The position numbers were made by a program, and so were the translations under genes. Shown here in pieces: positions 44,444 through 53,076 of a stretch of 64,000 nucleotides of DNA (position 1 is the first letter of the stretch; every line of letters begins with the position of its first letter). The notes under the pieces are model-generated. The model was not told the DNA's origin and did no database searches. It saw only the letters and a list, made by a program, of their open reading frames with translations. The stretch is taken from the NCBI GenBank assembly GCA_018436725.1, contig JAHDKT010000066.1:23024-87023 (forward strand). Direction: 5' to 3'. The stretch is from Synergistaceae bacterium. GTDB taxonomy: Bacteria > Synergistota > Synergistia > Synergistales > Aminobacteriaceae.

Positions 44444-45310
44444 TTACTTCCGGGTGAGCGCCGCCGCGCCGATGGTGGGGGCGTCGTTGCCGAGTTGGCT
44501 CGGGCGCAGGTCGAGCGTCTTGCGGAAGGGGAGCGCCAGGTAGTCCAGCACCCTCGGTTTCAGGACGTCGATGAACCCCTCGCCGCGGCTCATGCCGCCG
44601 CCGAGGATGACCGTCTGCGGGTCGAAGAGGTGGATCGCCGAGGCGATCCCCTTCGCCAGATGGTCAAGCCCCCTGTCCCAGAGAGGCGCCACGGACGGAT
44701 CGGTTCTGCGGGTCCACAGGTACTTCAGGTCGGGCTGGAGTCCCATCGACTTCGCGGTGCGCTCCAGAGCGTCCGCGCCGCTGATGCCTTCGAGGTGCCC
44801 GTGAGAGGAGCAGCCGCAAGGCTCTCCCGAGCCGACGACGAGGTGTCCCGGCTCGCCCGCCATACCGTGAAACCCTTTGAGAATCCTGCCGCCGACGACG
44901 ATGCCGCCGCCGATACCGGTGCCGAGCGTGAGAAGTATGAAGTCGGTCATCCCGCGCGCCGCGCCGCCCCAGCCTTCGCCGAGGGCGTAGCAGTTGGCGT
45001 CGTTTTCCAGCTCCACCGGCAGTCCGATCTTCGATGAGAGCATCTTCCTGATCGGCAGTCCGTTCCAGCCGGTGAAGTTCGGGAGGAGTAACGCGACCTC
45101 GCGCGCCGCGTCGAGAACGCCGGGGATACCCACTCCCACGGGGCATTCCGCGCACGCGCCAAGGCGCTTCACCATGGCGGCGATCTGGTTCAGAATACCG
45201 TCCGGCTCGCGTCCGGCCGTCGGTTCGGAGATACGTTCGACGATCCGTCCGTCCTCGACGAGGGCTGCGGCTATCTTGTGTCCTCCCAGATCGACGCCGA
45301 TGGCCGTCAT
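44444..45310 (-). CDS. ROK family glucokinase/sugar kinase
   Basis: The 288-residue protein has ROK hallmarks: GVDLGGHKIAAALVE (phosphate-binding), GVGIPGVLD, ELENDANCYALGEGW (catalytic Asp), TLGTGIGGGIVVGGRI, and the zinc motif CGCSSHGHLEG that marks the kinases. It should phosphorylate glucose or a related sugar. It lies 4 bp after pssA and ends at a terminator, so it is the last gene of the long leftward run that begins at ppk1. Confidence 0.9.
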   Translation of the reverse strand: MTAIGVDLGGHKIAAALVEDGRIVERISEPTAGREPDGILNQIAAMVKRLGACAECPVGVGIPGVLDAAREVALLLPNFTGWNGLPIRKMLSSKIGLPVELENDANCYALGEGWGGAARGMTDFILLTLGTGIGGGIVVGGRILKGFHGMAGEPGHLVVGSGEPCGCSSHGHLEGISGADALERTAKSMGLQPDLKYLWTRRTDPSVAPLWDRGLDHLAKGIASAIHLFDPQTVILGGGMSRGEGFIDVLKPRVLDYLALPFRKTLDLRPSQLGNDAPTIGAAALTRK

Positions 45311-45314
45311 TACG

Positions 45315-46106
45315 CTATTTTCCTTCGATATGCTGCTGCTGGCGCATCGCCGAGCGTTTGTGGATCATCGGGCCCGTGAGCACGTACACGAGGCATCCGA
45401 AGACCAAGACCGTCGCTATCCACGCGGCGTACGTCTCGCTCAGAATCCAGAGGAGCAGGACGACGAGGACCGCGGGGGCGAAGAAGCGCACCTTGTTCGA
45501 CGGCTTGGGGTAGCGCAGGTTGGAGAGCTGCAGCGAGATCATCACCAGGATGAGGAACTGAAAGACGATGGAGACCGGGCCGGTGACGAGGATGTGCTCC
45601 TCGGGGTACATGATCTGCGCGGCGAAGGCCGCGAGCGCGATCCACGAGGAGTTGACGGTGATGGGAAGGCCGATGAACCCCCCCTGTCCGCGCAGGGGGT
45701 CTTTCAGGCGGAAGCGCGAAAGGCGGAGCGCGCCGGAGAAGACGATGGCGGAGGGGAGAATGGTGCGCCAGAAGGGGCTCGGGCCGTGAATGAGCATGAC
45801 GTAGAGCAGCGCCGCGGGGGCCACGCCGAAGGCGAGAAAGTCGACGAACGTGTCCAGCTCCGCGCCGAACTCGGTCGTTCCCTTCAGCCAGCGGGCGACG
45901 TTGCCGTCGAGCCCGTCGAGGATGAGCGCGAGCATGATATACTGCGCCGATCGGGCGAGCAGCGCGGGGGCGCCGAGGCGCATCGCCTCGATGGTGGAGA
46001 GTATGCTGGCGAAACCGAAGAAGAGCGCGGAGAGCGTCACCATCGTCGGGACGATCCTCCGCCAGTTTGCGAGGATTCTCAATTTATGCACTTGCTGTCC
46101 TGTCAT
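45315..46106 (-). CDS. pssA: CDP-diacylglycerol-serine O-phosphatidyltransferase
   Basis: The 263-residue membrane enzyme has the CDP-alcohol phosphatidyltransferase signature at residues 64-89: D64-G65, D67-G68, A71-R72, G81, D85 and D89. About seven TM helices follow. It makes phosphatidylserine, which the product of the adjacent psd gene decarboxylates to phosphatidylethanolamine. The ATG lies 3 bp after the psd stop codon, which fits co-translation of consecutive pathway steps. Confidence 0.9.
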   Translation of the reverse strand: MTGQQVHKLRILANWRRIVPTMVTLSALFFGFASILSTIEAMRLGAPALLARSAQYIMLALILDGLDGNVARWLKGTTEFGAELDTFVDFLAFGVAPAALLYVMLIHGPSPFWRTILPSAIVFSGALRLSRFRLKDPLRGQGGFIGLPITVNSSWIALAAFAAQIMYPEEHILVTGPVSIVFQFLILVMISLQLSNLRYPKPSNKVRFFAPAVLVVLLLWILSETYAAWIATVLVFGCLVYVLTGPMIHKRSAMRQQQHIEGK

Positions 46107-46109
46107 CGT

Positions 46110-46787
46110 TCAGTTTCCTTTCTTCGCTATCCGGGCGATGATCGTCTCGCCCGCGGTCACCTGGTCGCCGATCTTCGCGACCATTTCGATGTCGCCCTTC
46201 GGGAAGTACATGTCGAGACGCGAGCCGAACTTCATCATGCCGAAACGCTCGCCCTGCTTGACGACCGTCGTCTTGTCCTCCCTGAGCCAGTAGACCACGC
46301 GGCGGCACACGGGGCCGACGATCTGACGGACGAGGCAGGAGGTTTCGTCGTTGCGCACGAGAATGGCGTTGTGCTGGTTCACGTCCGACGACTTTTCGTC
46401 GAAGGTGAAGAGGCGTTTTCCCGGGAAATAGCCCAGGAAGGTCGAGAAGCCGCCTATGGGGAAGCGGTTCACGTGGACGTCGAACAAGCTGAGGAAGATG
46501 CTGATGCGTACCGTGTCCTGCTTCAGATAGTCCTTCTCGTACACCTCGGCGATCTTCGCCAGCTTGCCGCTGGCCGCGGCGACGACGGTTCCCGGCTCCG
46601 CAGGCGTGACCATCTCCGGGTCGCGGAAGAAGAAGAGCATATATCCTGTTCCGGCGCCGCCGAAGAGCAACCCGACGAAGAAGGCGAGCCCGTTGGAAGC
46701 GCCGGCTACAATCCCTACTGCGTAAATAAAGACGCCGAACACGAACGACGCCAGAAGAAACGGCTTCACTTCCGGCCGAAATTTCAT
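46110..46787 (-). CDS. psd: Phosphatidylserine decarboxylase proenzyme (short PSD-A type)
   Basis: The 225-residue protein is of the short, archaeal-type PSD class. It has two N-terminal TM helices, the FFRDPE motif, and the self-cleavage site FGSRLDMYFP near the C-terminus, where the Ser becomes the pyruvoyl group. Substrate-site histidine DVHVNRFPIGG is present. It converts phosphatidylserine to phosphatidylethanolamine at the inner membrane. The ATG at 46787 has AGGGGG 7 nt upstream. It lies 48 bp after ppx. Confidence 0.9.
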   Translation of the reverse strand: MKFRPEVKPFLLASFVFGVFIYAVGIVAGASNGLAFFVGLLFGGAGTGYMLFFFRDPEMVTPAEPGTVVAAASGKLAKIAEVYEKDYLKQDTVRISIFLSLFDVHVNRFPIGGFSTFLGYFPGKRLFTFDEKSSDVNQHNAILVRNDETSCLVRQIVGPVCRRVVYWLREDKTTVVKQGERFGMMKFGSRLDMYFPKGDIEMVAKIGDQVTAGETIIARIAKKGN

Positions 46788-46835
46788 AAAAAAGCCCCCT
46801 CGCATAATATATATGGATTCACCGTACATTATACC

Positions 46836-48428
46836 CTAGAATCCGGAGGAGGTCACCTGAATACCGAATCGTTCGCCGAATGTCTTGACAAAATACCTCT
46901 GATGTTCTTCAAGCGCCCATATTTCGAGCTGGTATCCCTTGTCGGCCTGAATTTTGAGCAAGAGGACGTTTTTCTCCCGCGCGAAGCGGACCGCGTGCAC
47001 GTATTTGTGGTGGCTGCGGTCGAGACTTTCCGCCATCCTGAGGAACATGCTGAGCGTGAAGACGAGGCGTTGCGAATCTCGGTCGAGCGCCTCGAACTCG
47101 GGGTCCTTCTTCTTCGGCGAGCGTTTGCGGTGGTAGTAGGCGAGCGCGGCCATGACGGCGATTTCGTTGTCGTGAAAGCCGAGGAGTTCCACGTTGCGGA
47201 TGATGTAGTGGCTGTGAGCGTGGTGGTTGCTGAAGGAAAGAAAGAGTCCGATGTCGTGGAGCAGCGCCGCGTAGTAAAGCAGCTCCTTCGCTCCGTCGCC
47301 GAGGGAGTGCAGCCCGGCGTCCCTGCCGCTTTCGAAGAGCTGCATGCAGAGATCGCCGAGATGGCGCGAGTGTTCCTCGTGGAAGCCGCACGAGCGCGCG
47401 AGCTGGAGGACGCTCTGTTCGCGCACCGAGAATCCGGAGTCGAGATACCCCCACTTTCCGCGCATCAGGTAGTCCACCAGCAGGCCGTTCCGGAGGCTGC
47501 GCGTGCTGATCCGTATCTTGTCCAGGCGCAGATCCTCCATCAGCGTGTGGATGATCGAGGCCCCGGCGACGATGATGTCCGCCCGCTCGGGGACCATGCC
47601 GGGCAGGCGCTTCCGCTCTTCGAGGGGGAGCGAGCAAAGGAGCTTCACCAGTTCGTCGAGCTGCTGGTAGGTCATGCTCCGCTCCGGATTCTCCTTCTCG
47701 GCGGCGAGGCTTTTATGTTTTCTGTTCCCTCGGCGGTAGGCCATCTCCGCAAGCGTTTCCAGCGTGCCGGAGCTTCCGACGACCAGATCGAGCGGAAAGT
47801 CCCGTATCCGCTGGACGCTCCGGAGCGAGGCGTTCCGGACGTACTGCTGAAGCAGCGCGTAGCGGTCGGGTGAGACGGGGCCGGTCTCCTCGGGGAGGAA
47901 GAAGAGGGAGGAGAGGCGCACCGCCCCCAGTTTGAGCGAGTCCAGGTGGAAGTACTCGGTCTGGCTGCCGACGATGGTCTCCGTGCTGCCGCCGCCGATA
48001 TCGACTATGAGGGCGGTCTGGTCGCCGAGGTGCATGCCGCTGGCGATGCCGAGGTAGATCAGGCGCGCCTCCTCCAGTCCGGAGATGACCTTCAGGTCGA
48101 TCCCGGCCTCCTTGCGTACGCGCTCCAGGAAGACCTCCTTGTTCTCCGCGTCCCGCGTCGCGGAGGTGGCCACGGCGAGGATCTCCTCCGCGCCCAGGCT
48201 GCGCGCCATCTCGGCGAAGCGGCCCAGGACGAGGGTGGTCCGCTCCATGGCCTCGTTTTTCAGGCGCTGTTTGATGAACTCCCCCTCGCCGAGCCGGACC
48301 ATGATCTTGTGCTGGTTCAGTATCGTGTAGGATTTGTTCTCGTTGATGCGCACCACGAAGAGACGGACCGAGTTCGTCCCCAGGTCGATGAGGCCGACCA
48401 CGTGCCCCGTGTTCAACTGCGGGCCCAT
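46836..48428 (-). CDS. ppx: Ppx/GppA family exopolyphosphatase with C-terminal HD domain
   Basis: The 530-residue protein has the ASKHA-type Ppx/GppA fold: DLGTNSVRLFVV (phosphate loop 1), ATSATRDAENKE, IVDIGGGSTETIVG (phosphate loop 2) and GSSGTLETLAEM. An HD-like helical domain follows (LLYYAALLHDIGLFLSFSNHHAHSHY). It degrades polyphosphate or pppGpp. It is the last gene of a four-gene polyphosphate cluster, and its ATG overlaps the preceding phosphoesterase-HD gene by 16 bp. Confidence 0.9.
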   Translation of the reverse strand: MGPQLNTGHVVGLIDLGTNSVRLFVVRINENKSYTILNQHKIMVRLGEGEFIKQRLKNEAMERTTLVLGRFAEMARSLGAEEILAVATSATRDAENKEVFLERVRKEAGIDLKVISGLEEARLIYLGIASGMHLGDQTALIVDIGGGSTETIVGSQTEYFHLDSLKLGAVRLSSLFFLPEETGPVSPDRYALLQQYVRNASLRSVQRIRDFPLDLVVGSSGTLETLAEMAYRRGNRKHKSLAAEKENPERSMTYQQLDELVKLLCSLPLEERKRLPGMVPERADIIVAGASIIHTLMEDLRLDKIRISTRSLRNGLLVDYLMRGKWGYLDSGFSVREQSVLQLARSCGFHEEHSRHLGDLCMQLFESGRDAGLHSLGDGAKELLYYAALLHDIGLFLSFSNHHAHSHYIIRNVELLGFHDNEIAVMAALAYYHRKRSPKKKDPEFEALDRDSQRLVFTLSMFLRMAESLDRSHHKYVHAVRFAREKNVLLLKIQADKGYQLEIWALEEHQRYFVKTFGERFGIQVTSSGF

Positions 48429-49699
48429 TGAATTTCCAGCCTCTTTTCGAAGACCTTCTCGAAGAGCGCTCCTTTCTCCATGGCCCGCACCAGCTCCGCC
48501 TCCGCGTCGCCGGAGGTTGAGCAGAGGATGGTGACGACGTCGTCGGCGACGACGCACTCCACTCCCTGCACGACCGAGGAGTGCGTCCAGTCCAGTCCGT
48601 CGGCTATCCGGAGGATCGCGGCGAGCTTTCGGACCGTCTCTCTGTCCTCGGGCGAGAGGCGCTCGAAGAACGGATGGCTGTCGTCCGGTTCCGCCTTCCT
48701 GTGGTAGCGGGCGACGGAGGCGATCAGAATACGCTCCCGTTCGTCCGGGATGACGTTCGCAAGTCCGAGGATGAACTCCATGGCCACCTTGTGGTGCTCC
48801 TTCTGCCCCTTCAGCCAGCCGATGTCGTGGAGGGTGGAGGCGATCTGCAGATGGAAGCGCGCGTCGCCGTCGAGCCCGTGGAGCGCGCCGAGCCTGTCGA
48901 AGAGGGCGAGGGCGATGGAGGCCACGTGGCGGCTGTGGTCGGCGTGCACCGGGATGGTCGTCTCCAGGATGCGTTCCGCTTCGTCCTCCATGGAGATGTC
49001 GCCCGCTTCGGGCCGCCCCGGCAGGAAGGAGGAGGCGAAATCGCCCGGCATCCCCCGGAAGAGGGCGGCGTCGGCGGTCTTCGCCATGTCGTAGCCGACG
49101 AGATAGTGGTTCACGCGAAAGTATCCGGGCTGGATGTGGAGCATCGCGTAGCACGCGCGGAGGTCGTTCCCCTGCGGACGTCCGGTCGTCCCCGGATTGA
49201 TGAACCACGTGTCGGACACCTTTTTCGAGAGCGGGGCGTGCGTATGGCCGGTGAGGACGATGTCGCACCCCGCCATGCGCGCGATTGCCGAAAGGCGCTC
49301 GTCGGGCGTGTCCGGCCCCACGTTCTCCTCGATGTCCTCCGGGGAGCCGTGGGTGAGCAGGAACTTTTTACCGGCGAGCAGGAACTTCTTGGTCCGGGGG
49401 AGGTTCTTGAGGTACTTGCGGCTCTCCCGCGACAGGCGTTCCCTGTTCCAGAGGTGCAGCTCCGCCTTCTCCCCCGTCTTTCCCCGCTTCGCCCGGAGGA
49501 CGTTGCGGTCGAAATTCCCCGCGACGGCCACCGATTCCACGGAGGAGAGCAGCGAGACGGTCTCGTCCGGGAACGGCCCCTGGCCGACGTAGTCGCCCGT
49601 GTTGATCACGACCTCTCCGCCCCGTTTGCGTCCGTCCTCAAGGACGGCCTCCAGCGCGGGAAGATTTCCGTGCACGTCTCCAAGCAGAATGATCTTCAC
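48413..49699 (-). CDS. Calcineurin-like metallophosphoesterase fused to an HD domain
   Basis: The 428-residue protein starts with a phosphodiesterase domain of the YfcE/MJ0936 type: GDVHGN (residues 7-12), NTGDYVGQGP, AGNFDRN, THGSPE and GHTHAP, the complete metal-site set. Residues from about 250 form an HD domain with VHADHSRHVAS and TLHDIGWLKGQKEHHKV. The substrate is unknown; nucleotide, phosphate ester or polyphosphate-linked molecules are possible. It starts with GTG at 49699, overlapping the CHAD gene by 4 bp, and overlaps ppx by 16 bp. This domain pairing resembles the HD tail of Ppx/GppA. Confidence 0.85.
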   Translation of the reverse strand: MKIILLGDVHGNLPALEAVLEDGRKRGGEVVINTGDYVGQGPFPDETVSLLSSVESVAVAGNFDRNVLRAKRGKTGEKAELHLWNRERLSRESRKYLKNLPRTKKFLLAGKKFLLTHGSPEDIEENVGPDTPDERLSAIARMAGCDIVLTGHTHAPLSKKVSDTWFINPGTTGRPQGNDLRACYAMLHIQPGYFRVNHYLVGYDMAKTADAALFRGMPGDFASSFLPGRPEAGDISMEDEAERILETTIPVHADHSRHVASIALALFDRLGALHGLDGDARFHLQIASTLHDIGWLKGQKEHHKVAMEFILGLANVIPDERERILIASVARYHRKAEPDDSHPFFERLSPEDRETVRKLAAILRIADGLDWTHSSVVQGVECVVADDVVTILCSTSGDAEAELVRAMEKGALFEKVFEKRLEIQWARS

Positions 49700-50673
49700 G
49701 AATGCTCCGCTCCTTCCTCTCCGCGCGGCTTTCGAAGCGTCTCCGCGGCGGCGTTCAGATTGTCCCAGAATGTTTCCTTCCCCAGCCGCTCCCACTCGTC
49801 GAGGAAGCGTTCGAAGTCATGCGCGCGCAGAGTCCGTTTCTTCTCCATAAACGCGAGGACGCCCGTCTTCAGCGGCGGAAAGACCCGGACGTGTCCGTAG
49901 TACTTCAGCGTCCGCGCGGCCTCCTCCTCCAGGAAGCGGGGGAGGAAGTCGATCCAGACGTCGCAGTCGTGGATCTCGCCGAGGAGGTCCTGAAGAGCCT
50001 TCAGCCTTTCGATGAAAGAGCGGAGCAGCCCGGCGTACAGCGGTTCGAAGATTTCGAGCGCGTACCGGAGGCGTTTGCCGGCCTTGCGGAGGTCGTGCAG
50101 CTCCTTGATCGACGCGGGGTTGCGGACGAATCCGTCGAAGCTGAGGACGTCCGCGATACGCGCGCGGATTTCGTCGGCGCAGAGGGCGAAGGATGGGGAG
50201 TCCTCCTCCTTCAGGAGGTCCTTTCGGACCGTCTCCCGGAGGCCTTCGAGCATGGCGTCGAGCGGTTCCCGTACATCGCGGGCGTCGAGCGCGGCGCAGA
50301 TACGCCGCTGGAGCTTCTCTCTGCGGCGCGAGAGGCGCAGCAGCAGGCGGGAGAGCCCCGGCCGCTCCCGCTCTCCGGAGGCGCGCAGTTCCTCGTCGAC
50401 GGACTCCATCTGCACGTCGAGATCCCTGGCCTCTCCAAGGACGCCTGTGATTCGTGTCACGGCCTTCCGCCAGCGTTTCGCCTCTCCGGGGGGAAAGCAG
50501 GGCTCGAAGAGGGCGAGCGCCGCCCGGAGACGGCGGGTGGAGACCCTTGCCTTGTGGAGGTGCTCGATGTCCTCCCCGGTACGGAGGTCCGCCAGCTGCG
50601 AGGAGAGCTTCTCCAGCAGCGGGACGATGGTGGAGACCGCGAAGGAACGGAAGGTTGCGGCGCGCTGCGTCAT
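49696..50673 (-). CDS. CHAD domain protein (polyphosphate-binding)
   Basis: The 325-residue alpha-helical protein fits the CHAD family: EDIEHLHKARVSTRRLRAALALFEP at the N-terminus and KELHDLRKAGKRLRYALEIFEPLY later, the paired His/Arg/Lys-rich helices that bind polyphosphate. CHAD proteins associate with polyphosphate granules and are often encoded beside polyphosphate genes, as here. The ATG overlaps the ppk1 stop by 4 bp (ATGA), and the stop overlaps the next start by 4 bp, so translation of the three is coupled. Confidence 0.9.
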   Translation of the reverse strand: MTQRAATFRSFAVSTIVPLLEKLSSQLADLRTGEDIEHLHKARVSTRRLRAALALFEPCFPPGEAKRWRKAVTRITGVLGEARDLDVQMESVDEELRASGERERPGLSRLLLRLSRRREKLQRRICAALDARDVREPLDAMLEGLRETVRKDLLKEEDSPSFALCADEIRARIADVLSFDGFVRNPASIKELHDLRKAGKRLRYALEIFEPLYAGLLRSFIERLKALQDLLGEIHDCDVWIDFLPRFLEEEAARTLKYYGHVRVFPPLKTGVLAFMEKKRTLRAHDFERFLDEWERLGKETFWDNLNAAAETLRKPRGEEGAEHS

Positions 50674-52877
50674 CGGTCGTCGCTCCTTTCCGGCGGATTC
50701 CAGCCTTTGCTGTGCTGCATCATGATCTTCTGCGAATCGACCGCGGGAGTCCCCTCCGCCGGAGCGATCCGGGAATAGGCGCCGTCGACGGAGAGCTTCC
50801 ACGCCTTCGCGGTGTCCGCGAGGTGCGGTTCGAGCATGTCGCGGAGCAGCGTCTCCCGAAGCACCTTCTCCCTGACGGGAACGAGCACCTCCACGCGGCG
50901 GTCGAGGTTGCGGGGCATCAGGTCGGCGCTTCCGATATACATTTCGTCGTCCCCGCCGTTTCGGAAGTAGAAGACCCGCGCGTGCTCCAGGAACCTCCCG
51001 ACGATCGAGGTGACCTCGATCGTATCGCTGACGCCCGGAACGCCGGGGCGAAGGCAGCAGATGCCGCGTATCTGGAGCCGTACGCGCACGCCCGCCTGCG
51101 AAGCGCGGTAGAGCGCCTGGATGCACTCTTTGTCCACGAGCTGATTCATCTTGAGGGCGATGTACCCGTCGCCCGACTCTTTGTGCTTGGCGGTCTCCCG
51201 TTCGATCCGCGAGACGATGCCGCTTCTGGTGGTATGCGGCGAGACGAGGAGCTGCCGGTAGTCCCCCTTGCGGGAGTAGCCGGTGATGGCGTTGAAGAGG
51301 TCGGTTACGTCCGCGCAGATCGCCTTGTCCGCGGTGAAGAGCCCCAGGTCGGAGTAAACCTTCGCCGTGGAGGGGTTGTAGTTCCCGGTGCCGATGTGCG
51401 CGTATCGCCTGACGCCCTCGGATTCGCGCCGGATCACGAGGCACATCTTGGCGTGGATCTTGAAGCCGACGAGGCCGTAGACCACGTGGACGCCGACGTC
51501 CTCCAACGCCTCGGCCCAGTTGATGTTCCGCTCTTCGTCGAAGCGCGCCTTCAGCTCGACGACCGCCGTGACCTGCTTCCCGTTCTTTCGTGCCGTCATG
51601 AGGGCGTCGACTACGGGGGATTCGTTGCCGACCCGATAGAGCGTCTGCTTGATGGCCACCACCTTCGGGTCGACGGCCGCCCGCCGGACGAAGTCGAGTA
51701 CCGGGCCGAAGCTGTCGTACGGGTGGTAGACGACGGCGTCCCGCTTGCGGAGGACGGAGTAAGGCGGCGTCCGCTCCGAGAAGGGGGGCGGAGTGCGCGG
51801 CAGCAGCGGCTCGTCCTTCAGGTCGGGACGATCCACGGAACAGAGATCCATCATGCCGGCGAAGTCGAGAGGGCCTCTCCGTTTGTAGATTTGGAAGGGG
51901 GCGAGGCGGAAGTTCCGCACGAGGAAGAGAAAGATGTCCTTCGGCACGCCGGAGGAGACTTCGAGGCGCACGACCTCCCCGAAGGTTCGTCGGTCGACAA
52001 GATCCTTGACGGTCTCCAGGAGGTCGGATGACTCGTCCTCGTCGATCTCGACGTCGGTGTTCCGCGTGATCCTGAACGTGGCCGCCGCGACGACCTGGAG
52101 TCCCGGGAAGAGGAGGTGAAGGTGCTGCGCCACGAGGGCCTCCACGAGCAGGACGTCGCACTGGCGTGCATTCGGCGAGAAGCCGAGGCTTTCGTAAGAC
52201 TTCGCCTCCTTGTTGCGGGGGAGGAAGATGAAGCGCGAGAGGTTCTTCGGTACCTTGATGCGGGCGAACCTGGTCCCCTTCTGCGGGTCGGCGAGCTGGA
52301 CGAGAAAGTTCAGGCTGAGGTTGGAGATCATGGGGAAGGGGCGTCCGGGGTCGATGGCCTGCGGCGTGAGGACGGGGTAGATCTCGTTTTTGAAGTACCC
52401 TTCGAGGAAATTTTTGTGCTTGTCGCCGAGGTCCTCGTACTCCACGAAGCGCAGTCCGGCCTCCTTCAGGCGCGGACGGAGCGACTTCGACCAGTACTCC
52501 TGCGCGGCCGCGATCAGCGGGAGGACACGCTTGCGGATGAGGGCGAGCTGTTTCGAGGGGGACATGCCGTCGGGCGCGAGGGAGGGGACGCCGCTGCGGT
52601 ACTGCTCCAGCAGCGCGGAGACGCGCACCATGAAGAACTCGTCGAGGTTGTTGAAGAAGATGGAGAGGAACTTGAGCTGCTCCAGCAGCGGCGTGGAGGG
52701 GGCCATGGCTTCTTCGAGCACCTTCGAGTCGAAATCTATCCAGTTGATCTCCCTGTTCAGGAACAGGCGCGGATCGTCGAGGCTCTGCACCTCGTCGAAC
52801 GGCGTTCCCTCCCTGCTTTTCTTCGGGCTCATATTCTCCGCGACCTCTCCTTCTTCCGGGGATGGCGTGGGGAGCAT
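50670..52877 (-). CDS. ppk1: Polyphosphate kinase 1
   Basis: The 735-residue protein has the full PPK1 architecture: an N-domain (FLNREINWIDFDSKVLEEA), an H-domain, and two PLD-like catalytic domains. The phosphorylated catalytic His lies in YAHIGTGNYNPSTA, and a second catalytic His in GFKIHAKMCLV. It makes polyphosphate from ATP. It heads a cluster with a CHAD protein, a phosphoesterase-HD protein and Ppx/GppA. The ATG has GAGGAGG 8 nt upstream. Upstream lies a minus-strand TATAAT and a perfect palindrome that may be an operator. Confidence 0.95.
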   Translation of the reverse strand: MLPTPSPEEGEVAENMSPKKSREGTPFDEVQSLDDPRLFLNREINWIDFDSKVLEEAMAPSTPLLEQLKFLSIFFNNLDEFFMVRVSALLEQYRSGVPSLAPDGMSPSKQLALIRKRVLPLIAAAQEYWSKSLRPRLKEAGLRFVEYEDLGDKHKNFLEGYFKNEIYPVLTPQAIDPGRPFPMISNLSLNFLVQLADPQKGTRFARIKVPKNLSRFIFLPRNKEAKSYESLGFSPNARQCDVLLVEALVAQHLHLLFPGLQVVAAATFRITRNTDVEIDEDESSDLLETVKDLVDRRTFGEVVRLEVSSGVPKDIFLFLVRNFRLAPFQIYKRRGPLDFAGMMDLCSVDRPDLKDEPLLPRTPPPFSERTPPYSVLRKRDAVVYHPYDSFGPVLDFVRRAAVDPKVVAIKQTLYRVGNESPVVDALMTARKNGKQVTAVVELKARFDEERNINWAEALEDVGVHVVYGLVGFKIHAKMCLVIRRESEGVRRYAHIGTGNYNPSTAKVYSDLGLFTADKAICADVTDLFNAITGYSRKGDYRQLLVSPHTTRSGIVSRIERETAKHKESGDGYIALKMNQLVDKECIQALYRASQAGVRVRLQIRGICCLRPGVPGVSDTIEVTSIVGRFLEHARVFYFRNGGDDEMYIGSADLMPRNLDRRVEVLVPVREKVLRETLLRDMLEPHLADTAKAWKLSVDGAYSRIAPAEGTPAVDSQKIMMQHSKGWNPPERSDDR

Positions 52878-52898
52878 CGTTACGACCTCCTCTTCATC

Positions 52899-52943
52899 AT
52901 TATACTATCAAATGGAGTATTCATCGCTCATGGTACATGAGCG
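52899..52943 (-). promoter_or_regulatory. Presumed ppk1 promoter with palindromic operator
   Basis: CGCTCATG-GTA-CATGAGCG (52925-52943) is a perfect 8-bp inverted repeat. A minus-strand TATAAT lies at 52904-52899, so the palindrome covers the -35 position, which has no consensus match (GCGATG). That arrangement suggests an activator or repressor site. Confidence 0.55.
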
Positions 52944-53011
52944 CGGCGGATCGCGCCATATCCGCAAGGCGTCCGGCGATAAGTGTTACACTTCCGTAAT
53001 GTCCGGTGTGA

Positions 53012-53048
53012 AAAAAAACCGTCCGCGAAAGAGAAGCGGACGGTTCGG
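53012..53048 (-). terminator. Strong terminator after the LpxH-like gene
   Basis: AACCGTCCGC (53018-53027) pairs perfectly with GCGGACGGTT (53036-53045). On the minus strand it is followed by eight T. Confidence 0.85.
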
Positions 53049-53076
53049 AGGCTGTATTCGGGATGAACCGGTTCAT

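Noticed and set aside
49696..52161. 821-codon frame joining the CHAD protein to a longer N-terminus
   Set aside because: The upstream part is the out-of-frame shadow of ppk1. The CHAD gene starts at ATG 50673 with a good ribosome site.
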